Below, in pieces: positions 23,982 to 35,568 of a DNA stretch of 64,000 nucleotides. Below the pieces are notes generated by a model, which was given only the letters and a program-made list of their open reading frames with translations, had not been told where the DNA came from and did not search any database. A program made the translations under genes and the position numbers. Position 1 is the first letter of the stretch, and each line of letters starts with the position of its first letter. Origin of the DNA: Sequoia sempervirens (Eukaryota > Streptophyta > Pinopsida > Cupressales > Cupressaceae); assembly GCA_007258455.2 (NCBI GenBank), contig VDFB02193867.1, positions 569,040,656-569,104,655 on the forward strand. The letters run 5' to 3'.

Positions 23982-25239
23982 CGCCATACAATAAAGGACA
24001 TTCATTTGATTCAATTGGAGGTACATCATCAGAAGGTATCTATGAAGTACTTTATCTCCCTTTATTCCACATGTTCACCTTTTGTTGCATAAAATTTGTT
24101 GATTTTAGCAATATTTTCCATGATCAAATGAAATCATTATGACACAAGATTAACATGAATGTAATCCTAAAAAAAGTTTTAAAAAAGTATAAGTTTTAAT
24201 ATTTTTTATTTAATTATTTTCTAATAAGCATAAAAAAATTACTAAATATAAAGACCTATGTTCAACACACCTAAAAAACAATAGAAAAAATCATTAAAAA
24301 ATGCAATTAACTTTTGTATTGATGTTTTTGTTTCAAGGAAAAAATAAAATTAGATATGTCTAAATTATAATTAATCTCAATTAAAAATAATAATAAATAA
24401 AATTATGAATACCTAAAAATATGATAAATTAAAAAAACTATTTAAAAATTAAAATTAAAAATTTATATAGAAAATCTCATTGTCATTGCGGCTCCTCTGA
24501 CAAAGCTAAGGAAAACGGAATGCTAACAAAACCAAACAAATGTTCTCTCTTCAAAAACACTTGAGGAAAAATATCTCAATCTCCTCAATTACATCTATTC
24601 CAAATTTGAGTATTTATTTTGTATTATATTATTCTTCTTCGACTTCCATTAGTGAGAGCAAATGAAAAACTTAAGAACATATCCAATTAAATTTTCCACT
24701 TTAGAAGCAAGATAACTTTTTGATAAAAATGCATCTAGCAAAGCCTGTGTTTATAATCTTTATTAGGTTTAAGATATTATTATAAATAGGGTTAAAGTTA
24801 AAAGGTTTCAAAAACAAATAGAGATTAATTTTATTAAATATTAATATAATTAAGTTTAATTTAAAAATGAGTTTAAAATTAATTTGTGTTTATAAGTACA
24901 TGTGTATTAAGTAGGTTCTTTTGTCTTATAATATCACTAATATAAATAACTATTCATGAAGGTCATTATAGAATGACTTAATATAGATAAAGTTTAAATT
25001 TCACAAAAAATAAAATTTCAAATTAAATGTCTTTAAAAACCTTCAATACTAAACATAAAATAAATTATCGTGATGATTGGTGTTAATTTCACATTGGTGA
25101 AAGAGAAGTTGTTATATGTTTCAAAACTATCCCCACAAAGATGCATATATGTCAAAAGAATTTCCTTCACTTGTAAGTATTATCTAAATATGTGTTACAT
25201 CATCAAGTCTTTGACTTCTAAGTATTTATTTCTCTTTTG
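23982..25239. other. unassigned AT-rich sequence
   Basis: No gene seen. The phrase TTTGTATTGATGTTTTTG near 24315 recalls the repeat unit around 18960 and 19105, suggesting both palindrome clusters belong to copies of one older repeat family. Confidence 0.4.
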
Positions 25240-25488
25240 GAAAGGTCCCTGAGAGGAGAACACTTGGAGGATGGTGTCATTTATGTGCGCAGGTGAGGCT
25301 ACATGCATGCTCTTGCATGTGCCCTCTTTCTTTCTTGCTTGGCTGCGTTTGAGATTTCTTTGGTGGTGGTGGTGTATGTGGTGTTCAGGGGGCTCTTTAT
25401 CTTTTTATTTTTTCTCTGTTCGGTGGGAGTTAGTTGCAGCATGTGGGGTGGCATTGGGTGGTAGAGGTGCTGGAGAAGTGTGCAGGGA

Positions 25489-25493
25489 GGAGT
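25489..25493. repeat. target-site duplication GGAGT (left)
   Basis: Perfect 5-bp copy at 28265-28269, flanking the solo LTR. Confidence 0.75.
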
Positions 25494-28264
25494 TGTTGGA
25501 GTATGGACAGACACTGAGTGTGAATCAGTGTCTGATAGACAGACCTAAAATTTAAATGTTTTTAAATTTTGACAGACTTTTAGTTCAGATATCCTTTCTA
25601 TTGATAACAGAGCAGAGTAATCACTTTGAAAGCATTCATGAAAAGAGGTAAACAAAGATATGACAACATTAACTCAATTCATTTAGAAGACTTATGCCAA
25701 TATAATTTGTGTGAGATATCTTGCACTTTGCAAAAGATGTGACTGGCATTGTTTAATTATCAGAGCATGATGACAAGACCAACATCGTTGAATCACTTTT
25801 AAGACCACCTGATTTCAATGCAGCTTTATGAGACACTGCAACAATTGTGCAACTGAATGACACATGATAAGCATTGAAACAATAGAGAACTTTAGTGTAT
25901 AGTGACGAATTGAAACATAACACTCTTGAACAATGGAAGAACATGTGATGTGATAGATTAAATGCTTTTCATCACAACATGCAAAACATGTTTGGTTAAA
26001 CAGAGCTTTTAAACCAATTTGCAACATATGACTATGAAAGTACTTGTAACAGTAGATCACATTACCATTGCAGAAACAAGAACTGATAATAGACATTAAT
26101 GCATCTAGTAACTTATGAAAATTAGATAGACATGAAAAACAATCACACCAAGACTCATCGCATAACACATTATATGTCCTAAGTGGAAAACCCTCTTGGA
26201 GAATAAAAACCACTCAAAATATTTCTCTTTATTCACTTAGATCACGAACTCCACAAAGTACAAGAGCACCAACTCCACAAAATTCAAAAGCATCAACTTC
26301 ATAAGATATAGGAGCACCAACTCCTTTACAATGCAACACAATTACAGTATTCTATCAGAACCCTAGAAGTGCAATATGTAGTCCTAGAATTTCAATAGAA
26401 GACTATAAAAATTTTCAATAAGCACATTGAAGAATGTTGTATGAGAAAGACATCTTCCTTAAATACAACAATCTGAGATTCATTGTTATAAATATTTTCA
26501 ATGCAATACAACTTTTGGATAAGTCTAAAGTCTCATATTTTTCTTTCAGAAATGACAACTCTTACATAGTATATGATATTACAATAAAATTATCAAATCA
26601 GAATAGTGCCAAATCAATATTTTTATAACATCCAAAAATGATACTGACTTCTGCCATCTATCAACAAAACAACTGAGAATCCCATAACTGCTTTTGTCAC
26701 TGTATTCTATCATTTTTGAACTTCCTTTCAGTTGCAAACTACCCGTATACAATGACAGGTAAAAGAATGATAAACTGTTATAAAAACCAACATTGCCATT
26801 TACCCAAAGTCAAAAACAAAAACCTTTACCCACATGATGAATGGAAATCACAGCCCTGAAAAACCATACAAGGGTTTTGAAATGTTAGACAACATTAACC
26901 ACTGAAATAAAAATTCATTTTCCTTAACTATACCTACATACGGGTTAAAGTAAAATAACCACATTTCCACTGTTTTGAAAATGTAAAACCCTGTGCCATG
27001 TAACCCCAACAGATTTTATTTTCTTGCTTAATGAAAACATTGACCTTTCACATCGTATAACTATTTATGCAAAAGTAGGAACAACAACAACAACAAATGA
27101 AAGATATCACCTGAACATAATGACCATATCACCATCATTTCTATGATGGGCCGACCGAAATAATTGTTCTCCTTTCACTCCTATCACTACTCACATTGGT
27201 TGAGCTTTGTCGTATCAAGGAGATCCTCATGATTATTCAAAATGATTCAAACATCATTGCAAACCCTAGCATTTTCAATGTGAGCCTTTGCCTCTCATGC
27301 CCTAATGTGGGCTTTGAAATAAAAATGAAACAACAAAAATGTTAATCCAAGCTTCAACACAAGATTATAACCCTAAGTATGCCTCGGGTTAACTTTTGCG
27401 GCTCATGATTTAGCTTGCCCAATAACCTCGGGATCTTTTAATTTTTCTTTGCTTTTCAAAAACTGTTATGACACTTTAAGTACCTGACACCCCAAGTGAT
27501 GTAAATTAAACATACTTCTAATGTCAATGCTTAGGCCCTTAATAATAAAGGCTTTAAAACCTTAAAAACAAATATGATGCAAATGGTGAAACATTCAAGG
27601 CCTTTTAAACTTTTAACTTGAAACCTTATCACAATGTAAGTATAACCAATATCATAGAACCATTGTTTGCACGAGATCTTATGATAGTGTAAGCAAAATG
27701 CTAGAATCACCCAAGGACTGAAATGGAGAGAAGAACACTTTAATGATCAAACTGAGAGGCCAACATCTGTTATGTCTAAGATAATGTTCATGTTGCAAGT
27801 CTTCATTTGCATCTAACTGAGTTTGTATCAATAGTTATCACCTTATTCCATAAACAATAGAGAATATACATATAAATGGAAAAACCTAAGTCTTGTAATC
27901 TACATTTTTATATAAACACAAGATATGTTAGCATATACCAAATATGCAGAACCATCCAATAATGCATAGAGACTTCAACACACTTGCACAAACATATCAC
28001 TTGAACTATCTGCCCATGAGAGAATGCACCAATGTATACAAGTCAATCTAAGAATACACAAATTTATAATCTTATGTGTCTTGTGTACAATGTATACCAT
28101 ATGCACAAACCATCAATTGCATTTATAAAATGTATCTGCCCTATATATTTGTCTTGTATCACCATCTGCACAATCATCAAATCATCAACTGTATCATCAA
28201 ATCATCAAGAACCAATTTTGTCATCAAGGACAAACCACATATCATAAACAACTAAAAGCCAACA
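25494..28264 (-). mobile_element. 2771-bp solo LTR in the LINE 5' UTR
   Basis: Ends TGTTGG...CCAACA form a 6-bp inverted repeat and are flanked by perfect GGAGT duplications. No second LTR, primer site or coding region is found within. Its minus-strand start (TGTTGGCTTTTAGTTG, then CCTTGATGACAAA) resembles copia LTR starts, so the minus orientation is likely. It is long for an LTR but typical of some copia lineages. A solo LTR arises by recombination between two LTRs. The alternative is an unrecognised short element with the same ends. Confidence 0.65.
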
Positions 28265-28360
28265 GGAGTTTGGCGTTGGGTGGAAACGGTGCCGGCGTAG
28301 TGTGTGGGGTTTGGTGTTGGGTGAAAACAGTGTTGGGTGTTGGATGTTGGGTGTGGTGGA

Positions 28361-29692
28361 ATGGCAAGGGCTTCTCAAAGTTTGTTGCTTGCTAGTGTGA
28401 AGTCATCTCAGGGCTTTTTTGTAGACATGCATGCACGGTCGACGGATTCCTCTTTTGTGGGTGAGAGCTCTAAGCTTAAGAAAGTAAATGGTTATTTTTC
28501 GAGGAGTCATGATCGTCCATTACTCGTTATTTCTCCTAAATTGGTACAAGAGGACATTTCTTAGTGGATCCAACATGTTCTGATTTGTAAGTTCTTGGGT
28601 ATTCATGTCCCTCTCTCGGCTTTAGAGTCCTGGATTCATCGGTCTTGGCAGGTTGAAGGTGATTTTGATATTTTGGTGGTTGTGAATGGCTATTTCATGG
28701 TGGATTTCTCTTGAATTTTGGATTGTAATCAAGTTTTTGAGGGAGGGTTGTATTTTTACAATCATGTTGGCTTGTTCATGAAACCCTGGCATGGAGGATT
28801 TAATGCGGCAGAGGATCTTCGTTCACGAGTTCCTGTCTGGGTTCGTCTACCATGGCTACCACTAGAGTTTTAGAGGGAGGATATTCTACATGAGATTGTT
28901 GCTTTGTTGGGGAAGCCGACTACCATTGCTCAGAATACTTTGGATAAAAAGGTATTCTCTTATGCTTGTATTTGTGTTGAAATTGATTTAAATAATCCTG
29001 TGTCAGATTCGTGGGTTCAACAATTAGATTATGAGTCCCTTCCTTTTCAATGTTGTTTTTGTCATGAGTATGGACACCTTCAATGCCAATGTCCTTGGGC
29101 ACCCAAAGTGGTTGGGGTTTCCTCTCATCCTTCATCAAGGCCTTCAATGGAGAAGGGGGATAAAGGCATGGCTCCTATGGCTAAGGGTGTGCCCGATAAG
29201 GATGGCTTTATTCCTGTTAAGTCAAGGGCTAAAGGGAGGGGTCAGAAGCAGGCTTATAAGGATAGGAAGAGTGATCAAGGGTTCAACCGTTTTGAGGTCT
29301 TGGAAAATCATGCCTTAGAGGAGGGGATTCTTGTTGAGATTTCTTTTGGGGCCACTAGTATTGATACAGGGCTGGAGCAGGCAATTATTGTTAAGGATAA
29401 TTATTTGGATTTGGAGCAGGGAAATTTTGGGCTTCCTGGTGCCTCTGCAAGTTTGTAGGATGATATTGTATTAGAAAATTTAGCTAAGGATGTGTTGAAT
29501 TCAGGTAAAGGATGGGGGTCATCTCCAGCTCTAGGGGTGCAGCAATGCCCTCTCAAGAAGTGTCATTTTGAAAATTCCTCTAAAGTTGGTCGTAAGAAGG
29601 ATGTGGACAAGATTAAGTCTACGGGGGATTTGATAGTGGAATATGGGTCATTTAAGACCATTGATGCCCACTTCTCTCAACCTTCCTCATGA
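28361..29692 (+). pseudogene. LINE ORF1 (nucleic-acid-binding, CCHC)
   Basis: A single frame of 444 codons from the ATG at 28361 (MARASQSLLLASVK) to the TGA at 29690. It carries a DUF4283-like region with VPVWVRLPWLPLEF (near 28830-28870), then LDYESLPFQCCFCHEYGH, a C-x2-C-x4-H-x4-C knuckle near 29025-29090, and a basic Lys/Arg-rich tail. Four stops interrupt it at 28562, 28712, 28871 and 29456. Reading frame is never lost, so decay is by substitution only. The product would coat LINE RNA. Its stop codon overlaps the ORF2 start. Confidence 0.85.
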
Positions 29693-32600
29693 TTATTCTT
29701 TCATGGAATGCAAGGGGATTGAATAGCACCTCTCATCAAAAGGCTATTCAGGATTTGATTGCGGTTCATTCTCTAGATATCTTTTGCATTCAGGAGACTA
29801 AGTTTCAAGTGGACTTCATGCTTCAATATGCTCCTCGTATTTGGGGTTCTAGTCATTGTCAATGTATTGGTTCTAGGGGAAACTCTGGAGTTCTGGCTCT
29901 TTTTTGGGATCCACATAGGGTTGTTCCTCGCTGGTGGATTTCTAGCCATTCCTCTATTTATGTGGTGGCTTTTGTTTTGTATTCTGGTGAGACTATTTTG
30001 GTCACTAATGTTTATGCTCTTATTGATATCTATGGTAAAATCTAGCTTTGGGCCCATATCAGGTATGTTAGGTCTTGTGCACCTTATCATCCTTGGATCT
30101 TAGCTGGCGATTTCAATTTTGTGTTGTGTTTGGAGGAGAAAAGAGCGGGGTTGCATAGGCTCGGTCCTGCTTCTGATCTTTTTCAGGAAAATGTGGATTC
30201 TCTTGCTCTTGTTGATGTTAAACCCTCTAATGGAATATTCACTTGGAATAATAGATGGAGTGGTCCAAAAGTGATATCTAAGTGGTTGGATAGATTTCTT
30301 GTTTCTAGTTTTTGGTTGGGTGGCAACTTAGTCACTTGCTCTGAGATTCTTGACTTGTGTGGCTCTAATCATTGGCCAATTAAGTTTTTTGCTTCTTTTC
30401 CTATTCCAAAGAATCCTTCCTTTAAATTTCAGCTTATGTGGCTTCGAGATTCTTCCTTGTATCATCTTGTTGCTCAATGGTGGTGGGATGGAGCCCCTGT
30501 GTATGGTACAGCTATGTATTCTTTTGTTAAGAAGTTGCAATATGTCAAGTATCATCTTAAGCGATGGAATCGATCATGTTTTGGCAATCTTCGGGCTAAG
30601 AAAAGGGAAGTGCAAGATCATCTTGTTTTCATTACTCACCAAATTCGAGATTTGGGATTTTTAGAGGCTCTTGGACATGTTGAGTCCTTAGCCCTGAAAT
30701 TGGTGGAGTGGGAGCTTCATGAGGATATTTTTTGGAAACAAAAGGCTCAAATTGACTGGCTTCTTGAGGGCAACAGGAATACTACTTTCTTCCACCATTT
30801 TGTGCAAGCTCACCGGAATAAGTGTTATATATCTTCTCTTGTTAATTCTAAGGGTCTTGCGATTTCCTCGCAACAGGCTTTGTCTAGAGAGGCTCCTCAA
30901 TCTTACTCTGCTCTGTTTACTGAGGACTCACCTCTAGCTGAGGCTGATGAGAATATGGTCCTTGCTTGCATTCCTTCTTTGATCTCTAGTGCTTTGAATG
31001 ATTCTCTTACTCATTTGATTGCTCTGTCTAAAGTGGAGGTTGTGTTTGGGATTAATAAGGGGAAAGCTTCGGGCCTTGATGGTTTCCTAGTTGAATTTTT
31101 CTAGGAGTTTTTGGATATTGTGAATCTAGATTTGTTGGAGGTTGTTTGGGAGTCTCTTCATAGTAAACAGATGCTTTGAGCCCTAAATGCTACTTTTCTA
31201 GATCTCATTCCTAAAAAGAAAGGTGTTGATAGGCTTGAATTCTTTAGACCTATTGTGCTCTGTATTGTGGTGTATAAGATTATTACAAAATTGATTGCTA
31301 AGAGGCTTAAACCTTGTCTTCCTGCTGTCATTTCTGAGGAGTAAGGAGGCTTTGTGGCAGATCGTCAAATTTGGGATGGGGTGGTGGTTGCCTCAGAGGT
31401 CATTCATTCTATGGCGACCTCTAAGGAAAGGTCTATGTTCATCAAGTTGGATATGGCTAAAGCTTATGACAATGTTAAGTGGAGTTTTCTCCAAAATATT
31501 TTGTTGGCCTTTGGTTTTTCTTCTGATTGGGTGAGTTGGACTATGAGTTGTGTGACTTCTTCCTCATTTTTGGTTATTGTGAATGGTGAACCTTCAAAGC
31601 TTTTTGATGCTACCAGGGGCCTTCGTCAGGGGGATTTGCTTTCTCCTTATCTGTTTATTATAATGGCGGAGGGGTTGGGCCAGTTTCTTAAATTTTGAGT
31701 TTCTCAAGGCTTGATTCATGGTTGGAAATGGGGTTTGGGTCTGCCAACACTTTCTCATCTCCAGTTTGTGGATGACAACTCTCTTATGGGGTTGGCTCAT
31801 ATTCAGGAAGTTGAATCCTTCAGGAAAGTTTTGGATATCTACCTTGTTGCTTCAGGTCAAAAAGTCAATGAGCAGAAGTCTTATATTTTCTTCTTTAATA
31901 ATCCTTTAGCTATCCAACAGGGAATTGCGGCTATTTTGCAATTTCAAATAGCGTCTCTTCCCTTTGTCTATTTGGGTATTCCTCTTATTGTTGGTCATCA
32001 GCCCAGGTCCTCCAAGCAGATTTTGCTTGATAAGCTATGGCAGAAAGTCACTCATTGGACTCATCAATGGTTGTCTACTGCTACTCGTGTGACTCTTCTC
32101 AAGTCTATTATCTAGGCCCTTCCTATCTACAGATGCTTTGTTCAAGCGGCCCCTATGTATTTCCTTAAGGAATTCAATGCTCTCTCACGTCAATTTCTTT
32201 GGAGTGGTAACTTGTTGTCTACTAAGTGGAGCCTTGTTAAGTGGGAATCTGTATGTAGACCAAAGTAGGAGGGTGGTCTTGGCTTATGCTATGTTATTCT
32301 GAACAGGAAAGTTCTTGTTGCTAAGCTTTACAGACGCTGGTGTACCAATCAACATCAATTATGGGCTCATATTCTCAACTATAAGTATTTTGGGGGTGTT
32401 GCATCCTTTCAGGTTCCTCACTGTCCTCTAGAGGGGAGTGGTTCTATGATTTTGCATACTTTGAAAGTGGGGGCTCATTTGATTAAGTGTGCGCTTTTTT
32501 GGATATGTCATTCGAGGTCACAGGCTCTATTTTGCTTAGATTCTTGGGATGGTCACCCACCTATTCTCTCTACTTTTCCTCACCTCCAGTCCCTTTGTGA

Positions 32601-33075
32601 TGTTTTTACTATGACTGGTTGGGATATTGTTGAGCATTATAAAGTTGCACAACATTGTGGATCGGTTGTAAGCTTTCGTTGGAAGCATCCTTTTGAGTGG
32701 CCACCTGGGGGGTCTAAGGGGGATAAGCATGAGCTGGTTCAGCTTTTGGCTTCTCATGATTGTAATTCTTTGAGGGGGCCTGATGTCTTGGCTTGGGATG
32801 GTACTGATTTGTCTGGGAAGTACTTTGTGTCTATTGGTGATAAGCAGCTTGGTAGGAAGTTGTTTGGGGATATTGAGGTCCCTTGGTGGAAGCAAGTTTG
32901 GTATAAGTTGTCATGGCCCAAGTGCATTTTTTTATGTGGTTAGTGGCTCAAAACTGGTGTCTTACTTGAGATAATTTGTGTAGGTGTGCTTTCCAAGGCC
33001 CTTCAATGTGTGTTTTATGTTGTAACTGTGAGGAGAGTGTCTCATCTCTTCTTCCAATGTTCCTATAGTAGGGAG
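29689..33075 (+). pseudogene. LINE ORF2, 5' part: endonuclease and reverse transcriptase
   Basis: Starts MIILSWNARGLNS at 29689, overlapping the ORF1 stop by ATGA. An apurinic-type endonuclease follows with FCIQETKF and, after a stop at 30043, WILAGDFNFV. The reverse transcriptase has FIKLDMAKAYDNVKW (31440-31485), GLRQGDLLSPYLF and LQFVDDNSLM (31760-31790). A Cys-rich segment follows near 32960-33070. About eight stops (for example 30043, 31102, 31177, 31696, 32113, 32941) occur, but the frame is kept over more than 3 kb. Frameshifts appear only after about 32940. It is cut at 33075 by the gypsy insertion and continues at 45545. Confidence 0.9.
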
Positions 33076-35461
33076 TGTTATGCCTTGCATAACCACCCCA
33101 TTTTAAACTTGTTTAAAATAGGTCCCCCTTGTTCTGTTATGTTTCCTTTGGTTCTTTGGTTGGGTCTTAGGAATTCTTTTATTTTCCTCCTAAGTCTGTC
33201 TTTTGTTTTGTCAGAGCCAGGTCCAGGGCTAAATCTGTACGTAGAACTCTTTTAGGGTTTCAAGTTCGAATCTTGTCTCGACTTTGACTCTGCCCTCTTT
33301 TGTTGTTTCTTTGTTCTGTTGGTTGTTTTTGAGTGACATTTGGGTCCCTCTTTTCTATTTTTTTTTCCTTTTTTTTATGTCCTATGCCTTAGGATTTTCC
33401 TTTCTTCCTTTGGCCTTTTGTTTTTTGCCTTTGGCGTTTCCGGTTTTGTTCTGGCGGACGCAAAACTGGGACGGAAACCGAACTTTGGAATTTCTTCTAA
33501 GTTCTAATTTTTGTTTCATTTTTGGGTCCTATTTCGCCAATTTCCTTTGTTTTCTGTGTTTGTTTCCTTTTGTTTTGGAAAAAGAGGGACGTGGACCGAA
33601 ACTGAACTCTGAAACTTTTCTGAAGTTCCAGGTTCCGGTTCCATTCCGGTTCTGGTTCCGCTGGTCTTGTTTGTTTGTTTTGCCTTTGTTCTTTGTTTTT
33701 TGGGTTTTGGGATGTTTTTTCTTCCCTTCCCCTTTTTATTTTTCATCCCTTTTGTCATCTCCTTGTGTGTTGTCAGAGGTGGGATCAAAATAGAATCTAA
33801 AAATAAAACTTTGAAAAAGTTTCAGTGTCGGATTTGGTTCTGCCCCCGCCCCTGTTGTGTTTCACCCGGGATCGATTTTTACTCCAACCCTGCCTGCGTT
33901 TGTTTCTGTTTGTCCCTTGTGTTTGGTCCCTTTTGCGGACGTGGAGTTGGAATGTGGGCTGGACTTGGAAGTGATGGTTATTTTCATGTCTGGTTCCCAT
34001 TCCGACTCCAGTCCTGGTTCTGGTTTCATCTTGGCTCCACCCCCACCGGTATTAAAGGTAAGTGTGTTTCTGGTTCAGATTTGGTTCCGCCTCCACCAGA
34101 GTTGGGTTTCTTTTTGCTAAGTATAATTGAATGAAGGATATCTGAAAGGTGGGATGAATGATGATATCTTCTATGCTTTAGAGGACTAATGAAGGCATTG
34201 TTTTGCAGGGTTAAAGCATGTCGAGAACACCTGATGTTGCTTTACAAGAAGATCAACTTGCAGAAAGATTTGTAACAAGAGGAAAGCGTAAAGGATGAAA
34301 AGCCACGAGTCTTAATGACTGATGGGATGTCTTCTCGCGAAAGTAGATCAACATTAATGACAATGCTTCAGAGCATTCAAAGCAACTCTATGGGAGCAAT
34401 TTTTGAGGTCGAGGATAAAACGCGTGGAGTCTTAATGGCGGACTCGAAGGCTGCAAGTTGATGACGATGGTTGTAAAAGATCTAGAAACCATGCCTGAAG
34501 GCAATTTTTTACCGACATAAGCAGAGTATACATATTTAATGTATCATTGAATTTATTTCAAAAACTCTTCTAGGGCTAACCCTTCTGTAACTGACTTATT
34601 TTGTAAACCCTAAAACAGAGGCCGACATATTTTGGCGTGTTTTGTATATATGGCATTTTTTTGCCTCTTTGTAAGATATAGAAGAAATATAGGGACGAAC
34701 AAATAGATACTTAGACACACCAAGAGATATAGATTTTCTAAGTTAGGGTTAGAAGGTAGGAAAACTCAAAAGTAGAAATAGAATAGAAGTTAAGTTCAGC
34801 AAAGAGAAGGGATGTATCTTCCATATTTTCTTAGTATAGATGGAGACAATTCAAAGACATGCATTTTTTGTACACTGGTGACTTTGCCAGATTTGTAAAT
34901 GTTGTTTATTTGTCTCACCAACAGTAGAAGCAGCCAAATTTAAATCTACTTCATATTGTGCTCCGGAATGGTATTTATCTTGGGTTAATTATTTGATTTG
35001 GAAAGCTTTCAAAGAATGGAATTTTATTTTATGTTTTTTTTAAATAATGATTTGCAATCTACTGTTAAAGTTTGCACTATGAATGAATGAAACTTCGTAT
35101 TAATTACAGGTTAATTTTACTCTGCAATTTTAGTTTAGGAATTCCTTGGAAGGTAACAAGTCTGATTAAGTAGGATGAATCAACATTTTCTTCAGTTTAA
35201 AAGCTTTAATCTATCTTTTTCTATTTCTTTAAAACCACCGGTTAAAAGTAGGTTTAATGTTTGATCTTATAACTATCCAGAAGCTCAACACCAACAGGCC
35301 CCTTGAACATTATAGTTACATCAACCATTGAGTGAAATCAGCATAGTCGAGACCCAATTACCAGGACCTTGGGAGTTAGATATCCATGTGTTATCTTTCT
35401 CTTTCAGGAGAAACAGAATAGTAATATTTTGTTTAATGTTGTGTTGTTTTTACCATCAACA
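33076..35461 (+). repeat. 5' LTR of the gypsy element (2386 bp)
   Basis: Runs from TGTTATGCCTTGCATAACC to ACCATCAACA and is matched along its length by 43156-45539. It contains a T-rich segment (33270-34120) with chance long open frames and a degenerate repeat. A TATATA motif at 34645-34650, shared with the other LTR, is the likely promoter. Confidence 0.9.
34645..34650 (+). promoter_or_regulatory. probable TATA box of the gypsy LTR
   Basis: TTTGTATATATGGC context, conserved in both LTRs (second copy near 44720). It lies about 0.8 kb before the LTR end. Confidence 0.45.
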
Positions 35462-35465
35462 GATT

Positions 35466-35482
35466 TGGCGCTAGAAGGAGGG
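35466..35482 (+). other. primer-binding site of the gypsy element
   Basis: TGGCGCTAGAAGGAGGG begins four bases after the 5' LTR end. It starts with TGG (complement of the tRNA CCA end) and resembles the TGGCGC-type PBS of Tat/Athila elements. The tRNA is not identified. Confidence 0.65.
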
Positions 35483-35568
35483 CCCAGAAGAGCAAACTAG
35501 ATAATATTAGGTTTTTCCCACCAAAAAGGTCCCATAGAGTTCTTGGATCAACTAAAAACCCACCACTT

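Noticed and set aside
25494..28264. Internal host gene in the 2.8-kb block
   Set aside because: No frame with family resemblance, and the ends and GGAGT duplications identify it as one inserted LTR.
33284..34134. Long plus-strand frames (169 and 155 codons) as genes
   Set aside because: They lie inside the gypsy LTR, have very low-complexity Phe/Leu/Pro-rich translations, and the 3' LTR copy (43346-44081) differs in frame positions.
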